The position numbers and the translations under genes were made by a program. A stretch of 38,053 bases of DNA. Origin: Methanosaeta sp. PtaB.Bin018. GTDB taxonomy: Archaea; Halobacteriota; Methanosarcinia; Methanotrichales; Methanotrichaceae. Every line of letters begins with the position of its first letter. Position 1 is the first letter of the stretch. The notes beneath the pieces are model-generated. The model searched no databases and had not been told where the DNA came from. It saw nothing but the letters and a program-made list of their open reading frames with translations. Shown here piece by piece: positions 32,168-38,053 of this stretch. The stretch covers positions 1 through 38,053 of the forward strand of contig MVQH01000063.1 of the NCBI GenBank assembly GCA_002067755.1, given 5' to 3'.

Positions 32168-32197
32168 GATGCTGGCCATTGACATTGTGCCAGCATC
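32168..32197. terminator. 9-bp stem hairpin after the winged-helix gene
   Basis: GATGCTGGC (32168-32176) and GCCAGCATC (32189-32197) are perfect complements with a 12-nt loop. It lies beyond the stop of the minus-strand gene ending at 32221, without a clear T-tract. The 32058-32220 stretch otherwise holds no gene. Confidence 0.4.
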
Positions 32198-32220
32198 CTT
32201 GCTCTATAGGGCTTTAGGGT

Positions 32221-32493
32221 TCATGCATATCCATAAAGCTTATCTATCTCGCTTTGAAACATCTCGAATCGCTCTATCAGAGCCAACCCCTTTGGCGTAG
32301 TCTTGTAAACAACTCTGGAACCCTCAATGACTGCTTCGATGCATCCGTTTTTTATTAAAGTATCCAAATATGGCTTTACAGTCTTGAAGTTCATGTTGGC
32401 TTGATAGACAACCCTTGTTTTGCTCGCACCATGCCTGCAAATTTTCAAAATTTGCGACGCAATCAAGTCATTAGTCCTTCTTTTTGATCTCAT
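32221..32493 (-). CDS. Winged-helix DNA-binding protein (HTH_45-like)
   Basis: The 90-residue protein has the order RTNDLIASQILKICRHGASKTRVVYQANMNFKTVKPYLDTLIKNGCIEAVIEGSRVVYKTTPKGLALIERF, the pattern of archaeal single-domain winged-helix regulators of the HTH_45 type. The recognition helix is around NFKTVKPYLDTLIKNG and the wing around GSRVVYKTTPKG. No ligand domain is attached, so it is probably a DNA-binding regulator acting as a dimer. It is 24 bp downstream of the small secreted protein gene on the same strand and may control it. Such genes are common in mobile or accessory regions of methanogens. Confidence 0.82.
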   Translation of the reverse strand: MRSKRRTNDLIASQILKICRHGASKTRVVYQANMNFKTVKPYLDTLIKNGCIEAVIEGSRVVYKTTPKGLALIERFEMFQSEIDKLYGYA

Positions 32494-32517
32494 TATACAC
32501 CTCTCCCTGTAACAAGT

Positions 32518-32802
32518 TCAATATTTTATGTCGCATAATCCCGGTCTTTCGCCGTTGGGGATGAGCTTGTAGATTTTGCCGTCCAGGTCGACATTGACAT
32601 AGCTATCCTTCGGCACAGCGTTATAGTTATGAGTGGCAAGGAAGAAGGCCAGATCATGGGGATTCATGCGCTTATCTTCATTGCCTGAGACAAGTTTCTT
32701 CAAACCTGAGATATCATCATTCATGGCCAAGGCCGTGTTCAAGAAGGCCATCAGGGTGCAGGTGGCCACGATTGCAAGCAGATATTTCGTAACCCATCTC
32801 AT
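32518..32802 (-). CDS. Small secreted protein of unknown function
   Basis: Not recognised. The 94 residues start with a signal peptide (MRWVTKYLLAIVATCTLMAFLNTALA) and continue with a compact 68-residue domain: MNDDISGLKKLVSGNEDKRMNPHDLAFFLATHNYNAVPKDSYVNVDLDGKIYKLIPNGERPGLCDIKY. The single cysteine near the end cannot form an internal disulfide in the mature protein. It has a palindromic TATA-like promoter just upstream and precedes the winged-helix gene. Confidence 0.65.
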   Translation of the reverse strand: MRWVTKYLLAIVATCTLMAFLNTALAMNDDISGLKKLVSGNEDKRMNPHDLAFFLATHNYNAVPKDSYVNVDLDGKIYKLIPNGERPGLCDIKY

Positions 32803-33396
32803 AGATCATCTTACATTCTTTTAAGAATGATATAGACGATTACGTATAGATCTGACCCAAATAATGGACGGATTCTGCCGAAACTATTTTGCTCAATAAT
32901 GATCAGTACTTTTCATACGGCTAGAAGATCCGCGCTTCAGCATCCCATTGAACCCCGCCCTCTCATATGCTCGCCGCCTGTGGTTTGGCCTGGCCTGCAG
33001 ATATGGCCTAAAAAGTGATGTGGAAGCCTGCCCAAAGAGTGCAAGACCACTAGCTGCAGAAAATGAGCTATGCGGGGGACAGGACTTCCGCACGAGTTTA
33101 CGAGTAAATTAACGAATAGATACTTGTGTTCACAGAGATATGCCTTAGCATTTCTCCGACTATAGTCTAAGCATCGCGTCGTTTTCCTCGTTAGAAAGCG
33201 GAACCTGCAAAGATGAGCCAATTCCTCTTTCCACTCGGAGCTTTGCCATTATTATCAGTCCATGCATTTCATGCGAGATCAACCTTTTATCCCAGAACAT
33301 CCCTCTGTTCTCAAGACTAGGGATAGGTGCTCAAGTACACGTCAGGCGACACTTATTCCGCCATTAATGGAGGGATAACCGATATCATACAGGCCG
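32803..33396. other. 594-bp stretch without a supported gene
   Basis: Short open frames exist on both strands, but none has a recognisable motif, a plausible start context or continuity. Composition is mixed. The right part holds a perfect 10-bp palindrome CCATTAATGG (33361-33370) followed by AGGGATAACC, in the region where the promoter of the CRISPR-Cas operon should lie. No CRISPR-like repeats were found in it. Confidence 0.5.
32814..32829 (-). promoter_or_regulatory. Palindromic TATA-like element
   Basis: CATTCTTTTAAGAATG is a 7-2-7 inverted repeat whose centre (CTTAAAAG on the minus strand) is 16-23 nt before the ATG at 32802. It could be a TATA box overlapped by an operator for the neighbouring winged-helix regulator. 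Confidence 0.45.
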
Positions 33397-33807
33397 GTGG
33401 CAGAGCGTAGCTTAGATAAGTTCTTGGAGGAGGCTACAGATGCTTCTCCATCATATTCTTTTCAAGAAAGGCTCGCAGTGCCTGCTTCGAGGGCAACTTG
33501 TGCCGTTTGCCATGATACCACTCCTGTGGCCCGCTATTCCCTGAGCAGCCTGGCTCCGAGGCTCACAAATGCCATCCTGCTGGCGGAGAGATTTCATCTG
33601 GCCTTGGGGAAGTTTCCTGATGGGTCAAGCGTCTTCACTAGCTGCGATGAGTCTGGAAAACTGCTGAAAGGCCATGCGCACCATAATCAGCGAGTCCAAC
33701 TGAGCATTGGGCAGGGGCCGGTGGCGGTAGGGTCTGCGACGCATTTTGGGATGGGGGATTTGTGGATGAAGACCGATTATAGGATAGGACCGGATCATGG
33801 AAGTTAG
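33397..33807 (+). CDS. Shortened Cas6/Csb2-like CRISPR protein
   Basis: The 136-residue ORF begins with GTG. Its middle, VARYSLSSLAPRLTNAILLAERFHLALGKFPDGSSVFTSCDESGKLLKGHAHHNQ, matches the pattern I recall from Csb2/Cas6-type proteins (ARFAL...P.lT.al..AER.R.AL...FSGkdadG.pL.GH.HA). It then jumps to SIGQGPVAVGSATHFGMGDLW, which resembles the glycine-rich C-terminal end of the same family. The usual proteins are two to three times longer, so the central part and N-terminus seem lost. Cysteines CAVC near residue 36 could bind zinc. It overlaps cmr1 by 11 bp and is first in the operon. It may be a degraded crRNA-processing protein or a new small subunit; the match is from memory. Confidence 0.6.
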   Translation: MAERSLDKFLEEATDASPSYSFQERLAVPASRATCAVCHDTTPVARYSLSSLAPRLTNAILLAERFHLALGKFPDGSSVFTSCDESGKLLKGHAHHNQRVQLSIGQGPVAVGSATHFGMGDLWMKTDYRIGPDHGS

Positions 33808-34879
33808 AATTCAGACTCTGACGCCCTTGTGGACTGGTGGCGTGCAAGCGGGCAAGGTGGATCGCATCCATGAAACAGGCATACTCGGAAGCATGCGCTG
33901 GTGGTACGAGGCCATAGTGCGTGGCTTGGGCGGAGAGTGCTGTGACCCTAGTCACACTGAGTGTGCCTTTACCGAAGAGAAATACCTAAAATCCCAGGCT
34001 GTCGATAAGCGTCAAAAGCTGCACGACGCTGGCCTATGCGACGTGTGTCAGGTCTTGGGAGCCACGGGCTGGAAGCGGAGGCTTAGGCTTGCTATTCAAG
34101 ATAGCACCAGGCATGATCCATCGATAGAAGATCGGCTGCAAGCCAATCGCTCATATGTTGGTGCCAATGGAAGGAGTCGCACACCCATCTGGTATTTTCC
34201 CAAAGAACTAAATTACAAGCCATGCTCTGGTGAGCTTAGCATTGGGGTCCAGAGCCTGTCTAATGATTTTGATCCTAAAGTCATCGCTGGCCTCGTCCAG
34301 TTTATCGCTGATTGGGCTGGAATGGGTGCGCGGGCGCAAATGGGCTTTGGTGTCGTTCAACTTGCAAACGGTAGGGTTGATACCAGACCACTTTACAATT
34401 ATATGCAATCAGTGGCAGGCAGCCACCCATATTTTAAATTACCCACCCTGCAAAACATTTTTCTGGCGCGCATCTTGCCAAAGGATGAGAGGCAGTTTGA
34501 CGAAAAGGAAACATTCAACCTGAAATACGACCTACGGCGCTTGTTTGCGCTGTCTGTAGACGACACGGAATTGCGCCACTTCGTGATGGGCACAACCAGG
34601 GGCACGCGGATAGCAGCGAAGGTCAAAATGTCGCGTCCATACAACGGTGGTAAGGAGATGCGCGTTTGGGGCTGGATACCTAAAGAACTGCCAAATGCCA
34701 AGAATTTTAAAAACAGGAATGATGTCGTGCAGGCTATCCACCAGCATTTGACCAATAACTACACAGTGCAGGTCTGGCGCGAGATGGATTCGGCGAGGGA
34801 TACCGTCGTCCCCAACAACAACGACGTTATGACGTTTTTGCGAACTCTGTTGAAGTTGGAGGAAGATCGTCATGCTTGA
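33797..34879 (+). CDS. cmr1: Type III-B CRISPR RAMP protein Cmr1
   Basis: Cmr1 is a subunit of the Cmr effector complex that contacts the 3' end of the crRNA-target duplex. The 360-residue protein starts MEVRIQTLTPLWTGG, has HETGILGSMRWWYEAIVRGLGGECCDP near residues 25-50, then LCDVCQVLGATGWKRRLRL, all close to the Cmr1 pattern (TPLxTGG, GxLRWWFRAL, CxxCxLFG). A glycine-rich loop lies at WAGMGARAQMGFGVVQL. The start ATG overlaps the preceding ORF, and the end overlaps the next RAMP gene by 8 bp, showing an operon. Base and codon use look different from the left part of the window. Confidence 0.9.
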   Translation: MEVRIQTLTPLWTGGVQAGKVDRIHETGILGSMRWWYEAIVRGLGGECCDPSHTECAFTEEKYLKSQAVDKRQKLHDAGLCDVCQVLGATGWKRRLRLAIQDSTRHDPSIEDRLQANRSYVGANGRSRTPIWYFPKELNYKPCSGELSIGVQSLSNDFDPKVIAGLVQFIADWAGMGARAQMGFGVVQLANGRVDTRPLYNYMQSVAGSHPYFKLPTLQNIFLARILPKDERQFDEKETFNLKYDLRRLFALSVDDTELRHFVMGTTRGTRIAAKVKMSRPYNGGKEMRVWGWIPKELPNAKNFKNRNDVVQAIHQHLTNNYTVQVWREMDSARDTVVPNNNDVMTFLRTLLKLEEDRHA

Positions 34880-35963
34880 CTACTATGGCTTCCAGCGAAT
34901 GCAATTGAACAGTAGCCTGAGCGAGCTTGAGCAGGCGAATGAGCAATTACGGCAGGCGAAAAAAATCCGGGAGAAACAGAAACGCAAAGAAGCTGTCAAT
35001 AAGGCAGAGAGAGAAATGAAACAGGCTGCCGAAAAAGCCGTGACGATTGAGCCTCATTTGGCCTATCTATGGTTCGAAGCCCTCAAGTCCGAACTTAAGA
35101 GCGATATCCGTGGTGCCTGGCAGAAAATATTGACCACCAGCCCTATTCCATCGGAGTTTCACTTTCTCCCCGACATATCGGCTGTCTCTTACACGCCGCC
35201 CTTGAGCTTCATGCTACGCATTCCCTTCTGCCTGCAAAAATCCTACATCAGCAAGGATGAGCGTGACTTTCACCTTCTCGACAATCCGCTGCGCAGAGAG
35301 AAGGTCTTTCAAACGCCGATGGTTGCCGCGACAAGCTGGAAGGGCGCCTTGCGCGCAGCTCTGTGGCAGCTGGGACACAAGCAAGATGATCCGGTCACCG
35401 TTCGCCTGCTTGGCAATAAGCGTGGGAGCGAGGAACAGCAGGCTGGCCGCCTGTATTTCTTCCCCACATTCTTCGACAAAATTGCTCTCGAAGTTATCAA
35501 CCCTCACGACCGCCAAACCGGCATCGACGCACGTGGGCCGATCTTGATGGAGTGCGTGCAACAAGAGGCGAGAGGCGATCTTATTTTACTTTACGTGCCC
35601 TTCGGCCCAATAGGGCAAACAGAGGAGGCCCTACGCACTGAAGTAGCCGAGGATTTGCAAGTGCTGGCCGAGGGCATTCGGGCGATGCTCACTATCTATG
35701 GCTTCGGCGCCAAGACCAGCAGCGGTTTCGGGATGACGGAGGATCGATTGGCAGGAGAGGGCAAACTGGCCTTCAGGGCGAAATTGGATGGCAGGACTGC
35801 ACCTACAATCACGCCTAAAGCAGCACAATCCCAACTGACATTGCCATCCGCTGAACCTTCGCTGACATCCGAGTACGTGTTTTCCAGTCTGACCGAACTT
35901 TACAGCCTATCGCAGTGTGTGACAGAGCAATTGAAATCAAGCGAAGGAGGCGCTGAGGTATGA
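34872..35963 (+). CDS. RAMP-superfamily CRISPR protein with N-terminal coiled coil
   Basis: The 363-residue protein begins with about 60 residues of charged helix (LSELEQANEQLRQAKKIREKQKRKEAVNKAEREMKQAAEKAV), probably a coiled coil. A RAMP domain follows: PPLSFMLRIPFCLQKSYISKDERDFHLLDNPLRREKVFQTPMVAATSWKGALRAALW, with the P..(S/T)WKG.LR signature near residues 147-160, GRLYFFPTFF, and a glycine-rich loop YGFGAKTSSGFGM near residue 280. It is most like Cmr6/Cmr4-type proteins or the RAMP usually next to Csx11, and I cannot separate these. Its TGA overlaps the next ATG. Confidence 0.78.
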   Translation: MLDYYGFQRMQLNSSLSELEQANEQLRQAKKIREKQKRKEAVNKAEREMKQAAEKAVTIEPHLAYLWFEALKSELKSDIRGAWQKILTTSPIPSEFHFLPDISAVSYTPPLSFMLRIPFCLQKSYISKDERDFHLLDNPLRREKVFQTPMVAATSWKGALRAALWQLGHKQDDPVTVRLLGNKRGSEEQQAGRLYFFPTFFDKIALEVINPHDRQTGIDARGPILMECVQQEARGDLILLYVPFGPIGQTEEALRTEVAEDLQVLAEGIRAMLTIYGFGAKTSSGFGMTEDRLAGEGKLAFRAKLDGRTAPTITPKAAQSQLTLPSAEPSLTSEYVFSSLTELYSLSQCVTEQLKSSEGGAEV

Positions 35964-38053
35964 CCCAGCTTGATGATTTGGCAACGCACCGCAATGCCCT
36001 CCTGCTTGCAGAAGCCGTCGGGTGGTTGCACGATTATCGAAAATGTTCAGATGGAAATATAAACGGCGGAGGCTTGCTGCCTCGTGCGGAATTAAAGGGA
36101 AGGTTTACCTCTCTGAGTCTACTTGATCTCGCCCTGCTCTCGCAAACTGAGTCGATCAATAAATTGCTCAATAACTGGGAGAATAAAGCCAAGGATCTCA
36201 CTGTTTCAAAGCTGTTAAGCTATCTATCTCGTTGCCATAACACTGCTCATTTTGATAAACAAAACCCAGTTGAAGAGACGCGAAACTACTCTCATATCCG
36301 AATAAGCACTCCCTTTGGCTTTGAAAGGAGGATTCCAGCTGGTCTCACAAGGTCACTTTGGGGCTTGCCTTGGAATAAGCTAACGAGCTATTCCACATCT
36401 GAGCGACAAGATCTGCGACAAACCGTAAGCGAACTGTTCTCTAAAACCATCGCAGACACTCGACGTCCCATCAATGAAGTGGACCTGTGGAGCTGGGGGT
36501 TGTTAGTAGGTGCGTTGTATAAGTCGGCGCTAGCCGGATCGCTGTTGACGGGTAGCACGCTGGCAGCATCCGACCTTCGCTGGCGGCTGTTAGGCATACG
36601 TGTGAATGGACTTGATTATCTCATCAACGTAGCACGCATCCCAGACCTGTTAGCAAGAAAGGATTTGCTCTCTGATGGACTGAATAAAGTGCGCGATCTC
36701 ATCGAGGTTACCTATCCTCTTGGGAGCGAAGTGTATCGAGATGAAAATGGCAGTGTCTATGTCGTACCTGATGTTGCAGATTTGCTGCAAAAATCCAACG
36801 GTTCAGGAATAAACCTGAGCACACTTATACTGAAAGCCTTTGAACAAGGGACATTGAGAAGTAACCCACAGCTCCAGCTCTGCGGGGAAATGGTGCCGCA
36901 TGTCGAACTCGAACCAACCTCCTGGTGGGGGCAGGACCCCAATTGGTCGAAAACATCTACAACATCTAACGACAAATTGCCAGACATCAGTAGCTTCGTC
37001 TCTCCTAAGGTGAGTTCACCAGCCAATGCCGCTAACATCGACCGGTTCTGGAGGAACCGCGAGCCAACGGACATCTGCACAGTATGTGGGCTTCGTCCAC
37101 AGGGCCCAACCGATAAGGCCGCCGAGCGTAACGTGTGCGACATTTGTGAGCAACGTCGTGACGATCGCTCACAGAAATGGGCAATCACAGAACCTAATAA
37201 AACGATTTGGACCGATGAAGTCGCAGACACGAATGGACGCCTGGCATTGCTGGTGGGGCGTTTTGAGCTGACCCATTGGCTGGATGGCAGTATGCTGAAT
37301 TCGTTGTTGCTAATTGCCCCTAATGATCCCCAGAATACTACGGGCAAACCTGTCACCAGCAAAACGTCCTCATTCAGCCGACTTCGGCGGATTTGGGAGA
37401 GCACGCGCTTATTTTGGCAGGAGACCCAAGAAGAAATTTTACGCCAGCTGACCGACGAACGCCACCGCATCAAAATTACTCTTAGCTCCATTCCCAATTT
37501 AGGACCTTATCATGTTTACGACCTCGATTTGGGTGCAACAAACCTTAGCGTGGTCTGGGTTCCGCCCCAGAATAACAATAATGGCTACTTGATCGCTGCT
37601 GACAATTTCGGCTATACTGCGCGCCAATTGGGTGCTGGGGCTGTCATATACACCAGCCCGAAAGCAGCAGCCGACTTTGTTAGAGGTCACTTATGCGCAC
37701 AATTCATGGAAAACAATCGCCATCCTGTCTTGCGTAATCTGGAAACATTGAAAGGCCAGCGCGGCCTCAATTTGCTGGCAGGTAGTCGTATTATGGATGT
37801 GGACTGCCAGCAAAGCCCGTATGCTGCGACCATCCCAATTCTTGCCGAGCCGCGCACATTTATGATGATTGTCCCGGCTGATAAAGCGCTTAAGATGGCC
37901 CAAACTATCAAGACAAAATACGAAACCGAAATGGGCAAAGTGCGCGATCGCTTGCCTTTGCACTTAGGATTAGTCTTCGCTCCGCGCCGCACGCCGATCC
38001 GTGCTGTGCTCGATGCTGGCCGGGCGATGCTCAATATGGCCGGTTCGTTCGAC
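35960..38053 (+). CDS. csx11: Csx11-like type III CRISPR large subunit, partial
   Basis: Starts at ATG 35960 (ATGA overlap) and stays open for 698 codons to the window edge. The N-terminus has LLLAEAVGWLHDYRK with a His-Asp pair at 24-25. A four-cysteine zinc finger (Cys373, 376, 393, 396; CTVCG...CDICEQRR) lies mid-protein. It is followed by GRLALLVGRFELTHWLDGSMLNSLL, reminiscent of the Cas10 palm entry. Near the visible end are MIVPADKALKMAQTIKTKYETEMGKVRDRLPLHLGLVFAPRRTPIRAVLDAGRAML, which fits Csx11, a divergent Cas10-type subunit. No GGDD motif is seen in the visible part. It would be the Cmr2/Cas10 equivalent of this complex; more genes likely follow outside the window. Confidence 0.85.
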   Translation, partial: MTQLDDLATHRNALLLAEAVGWLHDYRKCSDGNINGGGLLPRAELKGRFTSLSLLDLALLSQTESINKLLNNWENKAKDLTVSKLLSYLSRCHNTAHFDKQNPVEETRNYSHIRISTPFGFERRIPAGLTRSLWGLPWNKLTSYSTSERQDLRQTVSELFSKTIADTRRPINEVDLWSWGLLVGALYKSALAGSLLTGSTLAASDLRWRLLGIRVNGLDYLINVARIPDLLARKDLLSDGLNKVRDLIEVTYPLGSEVYRDENGSVYVVPDVADLLQKSNGSGINLSTLILKAFEQGTLRSNPQLQLCGEMVPHVELEPTSWWGQDPNWSKTSTTSNDKLPDISSFVSPKVSSPANAANIDRFWRNREPTDICTVCGLRPQGPTDKAAERNVCDICEQRRDDRSQKWAITEPNKTIWTDEVADTNGRLALLVGRFELTHWLDGSMLNSLLLIAPNDPQNTTGKPVTSKTSSFSRLRRIWESTRLFWQETQEEILRQLTDERHRIKITLSSIPNLGPYHVYDLDLGATNLSVVWVPPQNNNNGYLIAADNFGYTARQLGAGAVIYTSPKAAADFVRGHLCAQFMENNRHPVLRNLETLKGQRGLNLLAGSRIMDVDCQQSPYAATIPILAEPRTFMMIVPADKALKMAQTIKTKYETEMGKVRDRLPLHLGLVFAPRRTPIRAVLDAGRAMLNMAGSFD

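Noticed and set aside
32937-33221. A 94-residue minus-strand frame in the gene-free stretch
   Set aside because: No motif, no ribosome binding site, unusual composition; it does not resemble a real gene.
36757-37497. A 246-residue minus-strand frame near the right end
   Set aside because: It is the shadow of the open plus-strand Csx11-like gene, which has clear family segments.
1-38053. tRNA or rRNA genes
   Set aside because: Scanning for T-loop and acceptor-stem patterns by eye found no convincing cloverleaf; small RNAs cannot be excluded without a covariance search.

Overview
The window looks like a chromosome segment from a methanogenic euryarchaeon of the Methanosarcinales/Methanotrichales type. 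It carries archaeal transcription factor TFS, PCNA, both subunits of the archaeal/eukaryotic-type primase, a GINS protein, Nop10, aIF2-alpha, ribosomal proteins S27e and L44e, the archaeal-type aldolase that opens the methanogen shikimate route, and an anaerobic (cobalt-early) cobamide pathway. Genus-level placement (Methanothrix-like) is inference from overall protein character, not a search result. Promoters have archaeal TATA-like boxes about 25-35 nt before start codons, and many genes overlap by ATGA.

Layout: 1-5853 (minus) is a tightly overlapping cobamide operon cbiT-cbiL-cbiF-cbiG-cbiH-cbiC-cbiD-cbiE, running off the left edge inside cbiE. 5931-7233 (minus) holds a PD-(D/E)XK-like protein and an ACT-domain protein. 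7294-9405 (plus) is TFS, PCNA and primase large subunit. moeA (minus) overlaps the end of priL antisense. 11257-11864 (plus) is a membrane protein/Xre regulator pair. 11901-20020 (minus) is a long information-processing array, read from high to low coordinates: nitrilase-family hydrolase, priS, GINS, L44e, S27e, aIF2-alpha, nop10, PAC2 chaperone, PmbA/TldE-like protein, PRPP synthase, chorismate synthase. 20041-25866 holds a voltage-gated K+ channel behind a 21-bp minisatellite, an AlkD-like protein, three proteins of unknown or loose function (one SIMPL, one membrane), and ADH synthase.

From about 26 kb the window becomes accessory and AT-richer. It has three secreted proteins of unknown function, a secreted caspase-fold protein with His and Cys in place, a decayed IS5-type transposase abutting a decayed family-B DNA polymerase, a winged-helix regulator and a small secreted protein. 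The right end (33397-38053, plus) is the start of a type III CRISPR-Cas effector operon: a shrunken Cas6/Csb2-like ORF, Cmr1, a coiled-coil RAMP protein, and a Csx11-type large subunit that runs off the window. No CRISPR array is visible inside the window.

Two themes stand out. First, short perfect or near-perfect tandem duplications (11-23 bp) recur through the window, and three of them straddle start codons (cbiE, the 11257 membrane protein, the SIMPL protein). Second, the best candidate for an unusual system is the Csx11-centred type III module, whose processing-enzyme-like first gene appears to have lost most of its body.
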